Position numbers and translations under genes: made by a program. Below are positions 21,249 to 33,610 of a stretch of DNA of 64,000 bases, in pieces. The notes under the pieces are model-generated. The model did no database searches, was not told where the DNA came from, and worked only from the letters and a program-made list of their open reading frames with translations. The stretch comes from Unio delphinus (taxonomy: Eukaryota > Mollusca > Bivalvia > Unionida > Unionidae). Position 1 is the stretch's first letter; each line of letters opens with the position of its first letter. The stretch lies in assembly GCA_029339505.1 (NCBI GenBank), contig JAQISU010000057.1, forward strand, positions 9,516,001-9,580,000, read 5' to 3'.

Positions 21249-21600
21249 AGATACTCCATGAAAGAAAATTGAATTGAAGCTGTTCTATACAGTGTATGAA
21301 AAAAACCAAGTTAAATGATACTCCATTGAAGAAAAATGAATATGGGAAAGCTGTTCTATACAGTGTATGAAAAAACCAAGTTAAATGATACTCCATTGAA
21401 GAAAAATGAATATGGGAAAGCTGTTCTATACAGTGTGTAAAGAAAATAAGCAAGTTAAAAGATATTCCATAGAAAAGACTTGAATAAGGGAAAGCTGTTC
21501 TATACAGTGTGTAAAGAAAATAAGCAAGTTAAAAGATATTCCATAGAAAAGACTTGAATAAGGGAAAGCTGTTCTTCTTTAAAGTGTATGAAGAAAACAA
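21249..21600. repeat. ~70-bp tandem repeat, ~5 copies
   Basis: Unit: 'gatactccattgaagaaaaa', then 'gggaaagctgttctatacag' and 'tgtatgaaaaaaccaagtta'. Anchors at 21317 and 21387 give 70 bp. The last two copies share a variant ('gatattccatagaaaagact'). Confidence 0.92.
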
Positions 21601-22145
21601 GCAAGAGAAAATATGCTCCAAATGAAGACAGATTTAATATGAATATTTATCAAGAGAAAAGCTTTGGAAGTTTTATGCTGTAAAGCTAGATTTTTCATCA
21701 AGAAAATGACAAAGAAAAACTCCAAACCAAGTTCCAAAAATGCAAATGGATAAGATGTAGGTGATTTAGAAGAAGATGAAAAATTACACTTGTAAAAAAT
21801 GTTTCTTAGATAATCTGGTTATGAAACTGTATATAGATAACAGTTTTGAAGAAACTGTAAATAGAATTAGACTCTTCTCATAATGTACTTGTTCATATTT
21901 GAATACAGGTTTTGACAAGATAGTATTTGAAACAAATAATGGAAGAGGTAATAAGTTCCTAACACATTTTGTTTGATCTCAATCATTTTTGCAAAATATT
22001 TATGACAAAATAATTCCACCAAGAGGTGGTTTTTATAGGCTAGAAATGCCTGAAGATCAGTGCCCCCTCCCCCCCCCCCCCCCCAGTTTTAGGACTTTGA
22101 CCCCAAAACCACCATTGACAGAGGATCTAACACCACCACACACAA

Positions 22146-22396
22146 GGGGCCCCCCGAGTGGCCAAATGGTCTAAAGCGCTTTCCGTTACGGATCACTGCC
22201 ATCTCACCTCTGTTTGCGTGGGTTCGAGTCTAAAATTCAGCTAATGTTGTTATGTGAGAAAGCTTGCCAGTAGCTTCTCGTGGGCCAGTGGTTCTTTCCG
22301 GGGATTTCCCGGGTTCTTCCTCCACCAATAATACTGGCTGCCATGTATAGTATATATTGTGTGCTGAAAAATGGCGTTAAACCCTACAACAACCAC
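22146..22396 (+). mobile_element. SINE-B copy
   Basis: Full-length plus-strand copy. tRNA-like head 'gagtggccaaatggtctaaa', B box 'gggttcgagtc' near 22220, conserved body 'agaaagcttgccagtagctt', 3' end 'gtgctgaaaaatggcgttaa' followed by 'acaacaacc'. Preceded by a poly(C) stretch at 22068-22084. The closely similar flanks 'ccaccacacaca' and 'ccaccatacaca' may be a target duplication with one change. Confidence 0.92.
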
Positions 22397-22799
22397 CATA
22401 CACATCTCTTTATCATTTCTCATGTTTGGGGCCCTAACCATTCAGTCTTGAACATTGACATAAGAGTTGCACATAGCTGATTATATAGTGATCAATCAGG
22501 TCATGTAACATTCTGATTGGACATGTAATTTTACAGCCCTGTGGTCTGGTGAGATATTTCAGGGAATTTACTTCCGATATCCTACATTGTTTGTGTCAGA
22601 GTCTTAAATATTAGCATTTGGACTTGGAATAATCCTGCTTTGCTGTCAGTATATATTTGCTTACATCAAGTCATACACCATGAAGTCACAAAATGAAACT
22701 TATAAATCAACTTCAGCTCATATAACTGCCACCTTAAATATCATTATTGGAGCCTCTCAGTACTTTGGACATAGTATGCCTACTTGAGTCATAGCACTA

Positions 22800-23695
22800 A
22801 AAAGCATTTGCACTGAAATGCAGTATGCATACACTGAGATATGGTGTTGAAAGACATTGGCATTGAGATGCAGTATGCATACACTGAGATATGGTGTTGA
22901 AAGACATTGGCATTGAGATGCAGTATGCATACACTGAGATATGGTGTTGAAAGACATTGGCATTGAGATGCAGTATGCATACACTGAGATATGGTGTTGA
23001 AAGACATTGGCATTGAGATGCAGTATGCATACACTGAGATATGGTGTTGGAAGACATTGGCATTGAAATGCAGTATGCATACACTGAGATATGGTGTTGA
23101 AAGACATTGGTATTGAGATGCAGTATGCATACATTGAGATATGGTGTTGAAAGACATTGGCATTGAGATGCAGTATGCATACACTGAGATATGGTGTTGA
23201 AAGACATTGGCATTGAAATGCAGTATGCATACACTGAGATATGGTGTTGAAAGACATTGGCATTGAGATGCAGTATGCATACACTGAGATATGGTGTTGG
23301 AAGACATTGGCATTGAGATGCAGTATGCTTACATTGAGATATGGTGTTGAAAGACATTGGTATTGAGATGCAGTATGCATACACAGAGATATGGTGTTGA
23401 AAGACATTTGCATTGAAATGCAGTATGCATACACTGAGATATGGTGTTGAAAGACATTGGTATTGAAATGCAGTATGCATACACTGAGATATGGTGTTGA
23501 AAGACATTGGTATTGAGATGCAGTATGCATACACTGAGATATGGTGTTGAAAGACATTGATATTGAGATGCAGTATGCATACATTGAGATATGGTGTTGA
23601 ATGACATTGGCATTGAGATGCAGCATGCTTACATTGAGATATGGTGTTGAAAGACATTGGCATTGAGATGCAGTTTGCTTACATTGTGAAATCAT
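22800..23695. repeat. 50-bp minisatellite, ~18 copies
   Basis: Unit: 'gaaagacattggcattgaga', 'tgcagtatgcatacactgag', 'atatggtgtt'. Exact 50-bp spacing ('cattgagatg' at 22861, 22911, 22961 ...). Units differ mostly at single positions. The left copies are the most uniform, and the array decays to the right into 'ttgagata' remnants up to about 23940. Long minus-strand open frames (up to 425 codons, rich in Cys, His and Ile) result from the stop-free unit and are not considered genes. Confidence 0.97.
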
Positions 23696-23940
23696 AGCAA
23701 GGCATTTACAGTGAAATATGGCATGCTTATGTTGAGATATGGCATTTAGATGCATTATGCTTAAATCAAGATAAAGACATTTGCATTGAGATGTAAAATA
23801 CTTACATTGAGATAAAAGGATTGAAAGGCATTTACATTGAGATAGATGAATCTCATTGATATTGAGGCATTGAAATACATTTATATTGAGATGCAGTATG
23901 CTTATATTGAGATAAAATGAATCGCATTGAGATGCATTTG

Positions 23941-24846
23941 GTGCTTCCAGATGCACTTGTGCATGGGAAAGGATATTATCATGATTTAAATGAAGCCTTA
24001 AAGTGTTGGAAAAATCTAGAACCAGTAAAAACAAAAATCATTTGCATATATTTTATGGTTTACTAATAACAGCGATCATATTGGATACATGTTTATTGCA
24101 TTCTGGTGTGTATGACTGTATTTTTCAGTACAGAACAACAATCAGTCTTTCAACATGGGATTGCAAGATCTCATCACATGACCTTCCACTCCAATTATAC
24201 AGTACAAACAAACTGGCAAAAACTCCCCTGATTTCCATTATCATTTGCTTGGTGGTGTTACTGTGTTGACAGATGTCCTACACTCCAGAGTGACTAATGT
24301 CAATATGTTATTTGCATTGTGTGCAAAACTTAAAATGCTCCCTCATGCTGCTGCACTTCACAAAACTACATTTAAGCCAGGAGTTCCGAAATTATGTTTT
24401 TGCTGGGTTCACTTATTTTGCAGATGGCTCATCTTTTCCTAAATCACAGCTACATTTCACATTTTAAAATGTTACTTTAAAACAATTATCCACACTTGTT
24501 CACTATTCCGACTACTAAAATTATCTTGCTTTGCTTGTTACATATGAAGTAAAATCCAACTTGAATTGTTGCTACTGATCACAAACTTGCGAGTAATCTG
24601 TAATAAGGATACTTAAACATTATCATTCATGGCAGTGATGTGCAATTGCCATTGTTTTCAGTGCATATCTCTATAGTTGTACCAAACTGAAATAAACTGG
24701 GTCATTCCACTTAGTGTACATTACCTCAGCAAACTGGGTTCTCCCACAGCTTGGCATGGCATCTTCCTAGCTATTCTCAATCAGTTAAGTAATATATGAA
24801 AAGGATGTATGCAAATCTCTGACCACCATATATTTTAATCAACTCT
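23941..24846 (+). other. Intron C-D, no clear feature
   Basis: No exon or named repeat recognised. Confidence 0.5.
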
Positions 24847-24862
24847 ATTATAATCAGCTGGT
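24847..24862. repeat. Left 16-bp target site duplication of LINE insert
   Basis: 'attataatcagctggt', repeated exactly at 25857-25872. Confidence 0.92.
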
Positions 24863-25856
24863 GAATTGCTCTTCGCCGACGATGCAGCCTTGACATCACA
24901 CACAGAAGATGGACTGCAGCAGCTAGTATGCCGCCTCTCCCACGCCTGCAAGGAGTTCGGACTGACCATCAGTCTGAAGAAGACGAATGTAATGGTGCAG
25001 GATGCAGACTCCTCTCCCACCATCGCCATTGATGGGTACAACCTGGAAGTTCTTGAGGACTATACATACCTTGGGTCCACCATCTCCAACTCGCTCTCCG
25101 TTGATACTGATGTAAATGGCCGGATTGCCAAGGCAACAGCAGTAATGGCAAGACTGAACCAGAGGGTCTGGGACAATCACAACCTCACCGAGAAGACCAA
25201 ACTGCGCGTCTACCAGGCATGCGTGCTCAGCACACTCCTTTACAGCAGCGAGGCATGGACCACCTACGCGAGTCACGTGAGGAAACTCAACAGCTTCCAC
25301 CTGAGATGCTTGCGGCACATTCTGCATATCCAGTGGCAGGACAAAGTTCCCAACACAGAGGTTCTGAAATGCACCGGCATGAACAGCATGTTCTCCATTC
25401 TCAGCGAGAGGCGCCTTCGCTGGCTAGGCCATGTTAGGAGAATGGACCCAGGCCGCATATCCAAGGACCTGCTGTATGGCGAGCTAGTAGAAGGTGCACG
25501 AACGACTGGAAGGCCACGTCTGCGCTACAAAGATGTTTGCAAAAAGGACATGAAGACAGCCAACATCAACATAAACAATTGGGAGAGCTGTGCTGACGAC
25601 CGCTCCGCGTGGCGTCTTGCTGTCAGACAGGGCACTCAGAAAGCTGAGGAGATGAGAAACACAAACCTCGCTGCAAAGAGAGCCAGGAGGAAGGCGAACC
25701 AAAAACATCCTCAGCAAGCATCAGCATACACCTGCAGCAAGTGCAACAGAGACTGTCACTCAAGGGTCGGACTCTTCAGCCACTCGCGAAGGTGCAGATA
25801 GGACACCCAAATCGGAAGCTACACCATCGTCTCTTGAAGACGGACGGATGCCGACG
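24863..25856 (+). mobile_element. 5'-truncated non-LTR retrotransposon with perfect target duplication
   Basis: 994-bp insert bounded by identical 16-bp direct repeats, the signature of target-primed reverse transcription. The 5' end begins inside reverse transcriptase motif C and the 3' end is '...gacggatgccgacg' without poly(A). Its base composition is clearly more GC-rich than the surrounding intron. The exact duplication and unbroken frame suggest a fairly recent insertion. Confidence 0.92.
24866..25801 (+). pseudogene. LINE reverse transcriptase C-terminal half plus zinc finger (truncated but uninterrupted)
   Basis: About 311 codons without a stop. It starts at 'LLFADDAAL', reverse transcriptase motif C with both Asp residues. 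It continues through 'EFGLTISLKKTNVMV' (motif D) and 'DYTYLGSTIS' (motif E), then the thumb region 'RVYQACVLSTLLYSSEAWTT' and 'LNSFHLRCLRHILHIQWQDK'. Next come 'RRLRWLGHVRRMD' and 'GRPRLRYKDVCKKDMK', the typical LINE C-terminal block. It ends with a C-x2-C ... H-x-R-x-C type zinc finger ('YTCSKCNRDCHSRVGLFSHS'). The endonuclease and RT fingers are missing, so it cannot mobilise itself. The clade is not settled; an APE-type LINE is likely. It cannot belong to gamma-SNAP, whose phases close without it. Confidence 0.9.
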
Positions 25857-25872
25857 ATTATAATCAGCTGGT
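25857..25872. repeat. Right 16-bp target site duplication of LINE insert
   Basis: Identical to 24847-24862. Confidence 0.92.
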
Positions 25873-26123
25873 TAAACTGTCCCAAGGATAGATTTACATG
25901 GGGTCTAAGCAGGACTATTTATTTTTATACAAACTACATGCTTCAGACATAATAAGCGAATCTGATGGTTAAAACAAATTTCATACAGTATTGAAAATTG
26001 TGACAAAACTTTGTATTATCTTGCAAAAACATCATTACAGCCCATATATTCTATTTAGGTTAATATGTTTCCATCCCAGCACTAAGGAAAGAATTGATTA
26101 ATTGTAGACATTCTTATCATCAG

Positions 26124-26253
26124 GTACACCAGTTTTCCAGAGAGCGAGGAAGCTGTTGCTATGGAGACTCTGCTCTCAGCATATGATGAGGGAGATGAGG
26201 ATGAGGCACGGCGTATCCTGGCACTACCTCTGATTAAATACATGGACAATGTT
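26124..26253 (+). CDS. NAPG: Gamma-SNAP, exon D
   Basis: Acceptor 'ttatcatcag', donor 'gtgagt'. The first G completes a Ser codon with exon C, giving '...NSAIS|YTSFPESEEAVAMETLL'. The rest reads 'SAYDEGDEDEARRILALPLI' and 'KYMDNV', ending in phase 0. Vertebrate gamma-SNAP has 'ALEQLLEGYDQQDQDQ' and 'SPLFKYMDND' here, so the acidic loop and the 'KYMDN' motif before the last helix are conserved. This is the C-terminal helical bundle, which in SNAPs contacts NSF. Confidence 0.94.
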
Positions 26254-29181
26254 GTGAGTATACATAAAAGACTTAAATAATTAATAACAAACTGTCTATA
26301 AAGGACACTCAGGTTGCTAGAATAATTTGTTCTTTTTAGTCAGGTCTCCTTAACATAGTCTAAAAATGATCAAAAATAGAAGTGACTGAAATTAATATCT
26401 CAATGAGCATATCATCTTTGTAGGATTTTTTCAGATAAAAAAGTATAGTTTTTTAAATTTTTTTATCCTGTTCACTGGTTTATCACTAAAGTACACCATT
26501 CCCTCAATAAGTCACGCCCTGTTAACTCACAGACCCTCTTATAATGCTGGGTCAGGCATGGATCCCACATTTTAACCAGTAAATACCCCAACAACTGATC
26601 CTTTTTGTTGAACATGAAGAAAATTATGAACAATATTGGCAATGGAAACTTTTATATATTTTATTGTCAAAAATGGTAGGTCCTGGAAATTTTAATCAGC
26701 ATTATAAAATATCAACTTTTAATAAGAAGTCATGTAATTTGCTGCATTTTCTTTCCTAACAATATTCTTAATACACCGTAATTAGTGATATTCAAGGATA
26801 TTTTGATCAGTGAAAATGTCACCTTGTTAAGGCAGTACTTAAATAAATATACCAATGTTTTTATCAAGTGAAATTTGTGTTCTAGCTCTATCTTTTATTC
26901 TTTATATGTGTAATCATCATAAATGCAATGTGTCCTTTCTATAATTAAACATAACATTTGTCAATCTACCATAACAGCTATGTCCATACGCATTCCTCTG
27001 ATAACCTAATTAAGTGTTGGCTGTGTTTTGATATATGATTAGCATAATAATTTGTTGTATTGTTGCACTGAATTAAAATCTGACCCGCATTGTATTATCA
27101 CATTAATTTGTCTTAGTGTTGGACATTTTGAAAATAATTGCAATTTATACAGAATAGTAAATAACTTCATCAGATAAGGCACTTTATTGGCAAGTATTCT
27201 CAACATGATTATAAAACGAAGATTAAGTCATTAAATAGCCCAGTTTCCCCTACCCCATCCTTGCAGTTTTCTGGATGTCTAGCAGAAGTTTTGAAGGTCC
27301 CTCAGTAACTTACACCCTCGTTTATTGCGTGGTCCCCTCGTTTTGGACCCCGTTGTGCATGAGTTATTGAGTGAGGTGTGTATATGTATGACACCTAGAT
27401 GAGGAGATTTATATATAACTAGGACTACTAGATTATGATTGTTTCATGTATAATGAAAAATTATTTTGAAAGGTGTACCAATAATTGTAGATAATATTTT
27501 TTTTTTCATTTTCTGAGGTACCAAGAATTTAAAAATTATTTTAAGAATCTAGTTTACAGGACATTAGGTAGTAACCTACTGCCAAGCTATGTAGCGTCAA
27601 GGTCATGCATGATGCACTAAAGTGGGATGTAGAAAGGTAGACAGATTTAATTTTACAATGATACCAAATAATCTGGACAATCTAGTTTTTTTGACCCATT
27701 ATTTTTCACCCAAAATTCTCCTTGGTTGGAATCTGATTTTGTGTCAAGATTTTAGACTATTTGACCTCAAATCTAAGACAGACCAGTCTGAACTGCACAG
27801 AGACAGGTGAACCTGTGCAAAGCATAGGATAAAGTGGGCATTGGGAATAAAGAGTGGTCTCAAAAATAATGGGTTCATTAAGCGGAAAACAGAAAAAAGA
27901 ACTCCGACTTTTCCCATTCTGCTCATCTGCGAGCAAAATAACTAATGGAAAACTGTTTTTAACACATCTAGGCATTAGGCTAATGGAAAATTGCTTGGAA
28001 GTCTATGTATTTGGATGTATTCAGAAATAGCCCCCAAATCTGTTTCCTACTCGCATTTCTTGCGAAAACATCAGAAACCTCCAGGGGTTAATGAGTTAAT
28101 AAGTGCATATTCATGACGTCACCAAATTTGAATTTTTTGTACATATTTAATCACTTGTGCATCGACACTACACATAAATTATAAATTTAGCCATTCTGTG
28201 ACAATTTGCAAAGTTTTTCCAAAATCCTTGTTAACACATTATCCTCTGGTGCTGCATTTACTTAATGTCAAGGTCATGTATGATGGTATTATAAGAAAGG
28301 TAGATAGATTTAGCTCTACAATGATAACAAATAATCTGGATGTTTTAGTTGCACAACAAAATACAGAGGGAAAAACCTGAGGTTTATTTAGGTTATGACT
28401 CAGTGGCTATGCTTTTGATCTGCTATTGATCAACATTGGCCTGTTATCAAGATTTCAAAGGATTATTATTTCAAGCAAGATCATTGCAAATCACTAAGGT
28501 GATCCTGAACAGATTCATCTGATTGAGCTTAGCATGTTCAGACTTATTAAGTAGGTTAAATTCATCAACATCTCGAAGGAGTACAGTTATAATTGCTTCA
28601 TGCCCATTAATCAGGTGATCTTGCATCTCATTGCTTTAGCTTGTCAACATAAAATACTATCTCTGATCTGATTTTTATCAAACTTGCTAAATAGTCATAT
28701 ACCATCAAGATGTTGGATGATGCTGATTTTGAGCAGATGTTTCAGGTAATCTTGTAACTGATTGGCTGGAGAAATAGTTTTATAGTGTTATGTTCTTTCA
28801 GTATTACATAAATATGGTTACTAAATGGTAAATAGTTAGTTTATTTAGGTCAGGGAATTGATACAGACCTCTTCTTCTTTGTGATTTTTTAAATAGATAT
28901 TACACAAATTTACTTGTAAACTCGTGTCAGAGAGAAGTATAAAGAATTTGGTGGTGTTTAACCTTACAAGTGCACAAGGGTAAATATGTTGTTTTAAAAA
29001 AAAGATCCTATTAAATGGTTTGAAATCCTACTTAGAATACAGAAGAAACCATGTCACCATAGCCTAGTGTCCATACATCTGTCTGATTCTGATTTTGTTT
29101 CTGCATGATCACTTGAGTTGTCTACCATTTACAGCTTTTGGATATTCATTACAGACTTGAACAAAGGTTTCATTTTTACAG
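26254..29181 (+). other. Intron D-E
   Basis: AT-rich intron of about 2.9 kb. The only structure seen is a diverged repeat pair: 27593-27690 and 28262-28352 share 'gtcaaggtcatg.atgatg', 'aaaggtagacagatttaatt' and 'acaatgataccaaataatct'. No transposon recognised. Confidence 0.7.
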
Positions 29182-29322
29182 TTTGCAAAGTTGGCAAGAG
29201 ATCTAGTGATTCCAGGTGGAGTCAAAAAGAGCAAGGCACAACAAAAGGGAACCACTGATGCAGAAAATGTAGCATTGGGTGGAGTGTTAGATGATGAGGA
29301 ACTTGAAGGAGGGTTGTGTTAG
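29182..29322 (+). CDS. NAPG: Gamma-SNAP, terminal exon E with stop codon
   Basis: Acceptor 'catttttacag'. It begins in phase 0 with 'FAKLARDLVIPGGVKKSKAQ', continues with a Q/G/T-rich linker and an acidic stretch ('DDEELEGGLC'), and stops at TAG 29320-29322. Vertebrate gamma-SNAP ends with 'YAKLGLSLVVPGG', a basic 'KKK' cluster, a variable linker, an acidic run and 'GGLC', so the C-terminus is conserved down to the last four residues. In alpha-SNAP the extreme C-terminus is needed to stimulate NSF. By analogy this tail is expected to matter, but that is an inference. Total visible coding sequence is 188 residues; the full vertebrate protein is about 310. Confidence 0.95.
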   Translation, partial: FAKLARDLVIPGGVKKSKAQQKGTTDAENVALGGVLDDEELEGGLC

Positions 29323-29570
29323 ATGCTACCATATATGTACACATTACCAATGAACTTAATCTGTTTAGATGATCTTTGTTCTGTTTGTTAATTTTTTATG
29401 TAATGTATTATTTAGTACATGAAGCAAATTGTTTATATGATGTTTATGTGATACCTTTGTGTATGTTCTTTTATACTATATGATGATGAACTAGTACCAA
29501 TAATTATACATTTAGAAGTGTCTTATTTATCTGGTTATTTTTAAATAAACCAATCCTTTTTTTTTTTCAA
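29323..29570 (+). other. NAPG: Gamma-SNAP 3' untranslated region
   Basis: AT-rich sequence after the stop. The first good poly(A) signal, AATAAA, is at 29544-29549, followed by a T-rich tract at 29558-29570 that could be the downstream element. The cleavage site is inferred. Confidence 0.65.
29544..29549 (+). terminator. Poly(A) signal AATAAA of gamma-SNAP
   Basis: Canonical hexamer 222 bases after the stop codon, with a U-rich downstream stretch. Confidence 0.65.
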
Positions 29571-29866
29571 ATTAGCATCATATGTCAGATGAAATTCATA
29601 AATTCCAAAACTACTAATACATACCAGACAAAATCGAAAAGATAATGCTTTGACATCATCTAATTGAAACAAAAAAGTTCTTGTAATAGTTTTGATATAC
29701 AAATGTAAAAAAATGCATGTATCTCAGTACCACTCTCTTCCATAGATTCAGCCCATGTGGTCAGTATTTATAATTTAGACCCATTTTGGTTTTTAAAAAA
29801 TTTGTTCCAGTTTTTTCCATTACTTATATCATCATAACCCCAATACCAAGTCACTTCAAGTTTTGT

Positions 29867-29999
29867 GATCTAATATCATGTCATAATATGATCTAATATC
29901 ATGTCATAATATGATCTAATATCATGTCATAATATGCTCTAATATCATGTCATAATATGATCTAATATCATGTCATAATATGATCTAATATCATGTCAT
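29867..29999. repeat. 23-bp minisatellite, ~6 copies
   Basis: Unit 'gatctaatatcatgtcataa' plus 'tat', nearly perfect. One copy has 'gctctaat'. It begins about 300 bases beyond the gamma-SNAP poly(A) signal. Confidence 0.97.
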
Positions 30000-32080
30000 C
30001 TTTTAATACATCTTTTCTTAGCTTCTGCCTTGTGTTTGAGCAGTGAGTCAGTAATTACTTAGGAACACATTTTTGATTTAGTTTTGTTTTCTTTATTTAC
30101 TTTTCGTAACGTAGGCACTTCATATTTGAATTGTAAATATCATCACATTTGCTCATCTTTCCTAAGCACCACTTTTGCCCCTGGGTTCGGCCCGTATGGT
30201 AGATCATGTTAAAAAAATTGATTCCGTAAATGTGTACGAGACTAGATTAAATCCAAACTTTAATAATTGGATCTTGAAATATACTGGGGACACAAATTGA
30301 TTAAATGTTTTGTCTTCTCTTCCATAAGTAAGACATTTCATCAACACAAGCAGACCACATCTTGGATATTACTAAATGTGTCCTTGGGTTTAATCTCAGT
30401 TTGTTAAAGTTTTCAGTTAAAAAAATAAAATTCATTTTTTTCCTATATGTAAACAATTATTTTAACAAATTTACATTATATTGAGAATGTGACACATTTA
30501 CCCTTTACTGCTTGCCACTTTTACCCTGCGGCCAAGCTACTGGGTTACTATGTAGGATACTTTGAAGTTAATGACATCTATATCCCATATCATGTTTTAT
30601 CCAGTTCATTTCAAATTTGGAAAGATGCATTCAGTTCTGCTCTATTGGAGGTTTTGCTTGTAATCCAATCAGTAATATTACTTTTTGAGATGTTGTGAGC
30701 AATTTTACAGTCCCATGAGACAAAACATATTATATTATGTGACTGTTTTGAGATCAAAAGTACAATGTTTGACTCTCTTACTTCTAACTTGATGTGTATA
30801 AAAATGTGTTGGTGATAGTTAATTTATGTATTTTATGGAATTAGACCCATCAGAGCTTGATATTCATGGTCAGGTTGCAAGTAATGGATCAATTCAGTAC
30901 CCATAGATAACAATGTTACTGTATGATCACATTTCCGTGCTTTTATGGTAAGACTAGCAAATCACATTAACACCCTCTGAGTGATCTGTACAAGAGGAAA
31001 TTTGTAAAATGATTAATATTAAATGCTGTTATTCTGTGCACTTTAATTTTTGTTTAATAGAAACAAATCCCCTCTGATGTGTCCACTCTAAAAATGTGGC
31101 CGGTTTACATATAATAGTGTGCTTTGACTGATAAAATGAAAATGTTTTAGGATCAAGCATACTTTTTTTTTATAGTTTACCAATCTATAGAGTTCTCAGA
31201 ACAATTACAACACCATTTTAACTACAGTATTTAACATACCATCACACATAGGCAGGTTCAGTTGCCTATAAAATAGTTCTTTATTATCGTGAGGTACATG
31301 CATGTATCCACTATCCATTGCTACATGAAATTCCAATCTCAAACTTATCAGAATTTTTTCTTCAAAATTATTTCATAATAAATATATCATATATTAATAG
31401 CTTCAATACAATTGAAAGATATGAATAATGCTTTTTTCTTTTCTTCAGTACAGACAAGAAAAAGGTTATGGGATAATGGGTTCACTTCTCTGCAACCGCA
31501 TTCAGTCTTATTTAATTGTGCATCTGTATTTAGTACATTGACCCAATTTCTTACATCTATTCCAGAATTCAGTTTTATCTATAAATTTTGATGATAGAAT
31601 CCGAAGCTTCCTTGAAATCTACCAACAAAATTACAGCCGAAATATTTCTTTCTTTCATAAATTGCATTATCAAGTTATTTGATCTGGTATTCCCTACCAT
31701 TAACCAGCTAGAAAGAGAGCCTTTTTGGTTTTAACAAATTAAATTTTTTAGTACACTATTTTTTGTTTGTGTTATACATGTGGATAATATTTATTAACTT
31801 AACAAGCCACCCACCACTTAATGTTGTACCCTGCTGTATCATATTTCCCATCATTATGGAAAAAAATTAATTATATTTACACAAAATACTCTCTTTGCAC
31901 ATAAAAACTGAAGAAAATAGACTTGCATGTAAAGAAAACAAAGTAGATTTTACACTGTTCATTTATGGATTCTAGATAAATCAGTGATAAGACATGGGTA
32001 AAACTTTGATCATTGACTGTATAAAATATTATATCTGACCTTTGTAAGTCTGCCTAAATAAAATTTGGATTTATGACAAC
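30000..32080. other. Intergenic-looking, no feature seen
   Basis: AT-rich. The open frame at 30489-30698 has no recognisable domain and is probably chance. Confidence 0.5.
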
Positions 32081-32082
32081 AA

Positions 32083-32240
32083 CTCTGATGCGGTTATTTG
32101 AGAAAGCACGCCAGTTGCTTCGTGTGGGTCAGTGGTTTTTTTTCTGGGTTTTCTCAGTTTCTTCCTCCACCATTTATACTGGCTGCCATGTATAGTGTAT
32201 CTTGTGTTGAAAAATGGTATTAAACTCTACAACAACAATA
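32083..32240 (+). mobile_element. SINE-B, 3' half only
   Basis: Starts in the body ('ttatttgagaaagcacgcca'), continues with 'cttcctccaccatttatact' and 'ggctgccatgtatagtg', and ends 'gttgaaaaatggtattaaac' then 'acaacaacaa'. The tRNA-like head is absent (5' truncation). Confidence 0.88.
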
Positions 32241-33558
32241 ACTATGCACAAAGGAGTTATTTCCCTTAAAATATGAGATGGACACAATTCATATAAACTA
32301 TTAATGTAATTCACTTAATATATATTCTTTAATATTTACATTCAGTAAATATTGTCCACAGTCATTTTTAAGTTTTTATCCTTTTAATACTTGGAATAAT
32401 TCAAAAAGTACAATGAAATAAAACGCTTACCTAGGCACATTTTTACACAGTAACTTTATATATACACTCAGTGCTCCATTATTTCATGCCCTCCAGTCTC
32501 TTGCCACTCTCACTTGTCAACAAAATGTTTGCAAATTTGCATGTACCTTTTGATTTGCTCTTTAATTGCTCTTTTCATTTGTTAACCTCACTATCAGTCA
32601 TTCACCAAACCTAATCAATGCAGAAATGATAAATGAATGGTCACAACCATTGAACATCTGCACTGCTTTTTACTTTGAGCAATTCATTTTGTGATTTCAG
32701 TTTTTTATAACAATAGCCAATGTAACTTAATACTAACAAACAAATAAGATTCACACATGTGCAAGTTTAATTTACTAAAAGCATGCTCTTGTAAGCATCA
32801 GCACAATGGTTGTCTTGTCATTTTCTGTAAATATGCAAAAAAACTAATTCAGTTAAAATTTGTTATTGATCTATGCATAATTTTCTAATCTTGTGGTTTA
32901 ATTTATGTCTGTCTACTTATCAGATGAACCCCAATTGTCTGCCAGCAATCACCTTCAGTTTTCATATTTTTACAGACTGGGGAAGGAAATTATGGGAATA
33001 ACTGTATTTAATATGTACATGAGTATTCATTTACCAGTATACTGTGGATTATTAAGCTGGATAACTTTTACATGGTATGATGTATACCTGCTTCAAAACA
33101 TAGCTTTTGTGGGTTTTTTTTTTTATTCAGTATGCATATTATGCATTAACTACACAAATGTGTACACTATACATTAACAACATATATAAACAGCATGCAC
33201 TAATTACACAGATAGATATATACACAGTGTGCATTAACTATGCAAATGTATACACTATGCATTAACTACATAAACATGTGGTCACAATATGCATGAACTA
33301 CACAAAAATGTATACACTTCACAGCTTACACTAAATAGTTGTATATGCAATATGAATTAATCACACACATGCATTAACTGCACGCATACTGTTTTTTTCC
33401 GTCAGCGTTTGTTGATTCTTACAGAACATGTACAGTAAAAATAAAAAGCACCTATTAGATATAAAACATAATTAAATATTTTATTAAATTTTCTCCTGTT
33501 CTTTTAGTGATCAGATAATGAAAAAAAAAGTTTTCTTGTTGATAAGAATATCTACATC

Positions 33559-33562
<4 letters not shown>
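32241..33562. other. Intergenic-looking, weak repeats
   Basis: No gene. Between 33120 and 33380, 'atgcattaactacac' and 'aatgtatacact' recur irregularly about every 40-60 bases, so a decayed tandem repeat is likely. Confidence 0.5.
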
Positions 33563-33593
<31 letters not shown>

Positions 33594-33600
33594 TGTATGT
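33563..33600. repeat. (TATG)n microsatellite
   Basis: 'gtatgtatgtatgtat' run of about nine units. Confidence 0.95.
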
Positions 33601-33610
33601 ACATGTATAT

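Noticed and set aside
22146..22230. tRNA gene
   Set aside because: A- and B-box sequences belong to the head of SINE-B; there is no complete cloverleaf with an acceptor stem. The same holds at 12647, 36170, 38707 and 58816.
22757..24034. 425-codon minus-strand open frame
   Set aside because: It lies entirely on the 50-bp minisatellite and its decaying right flank; equivalent frames are open too, and no domain or splice signals are seen.
24866..25801. Host gene encoding a zinc-finger protein
   Set aside because: Reverse transcriptase motifs and a 16-bp target duplication show a truncated LINE; gamma-SNAP splice phases skip it.
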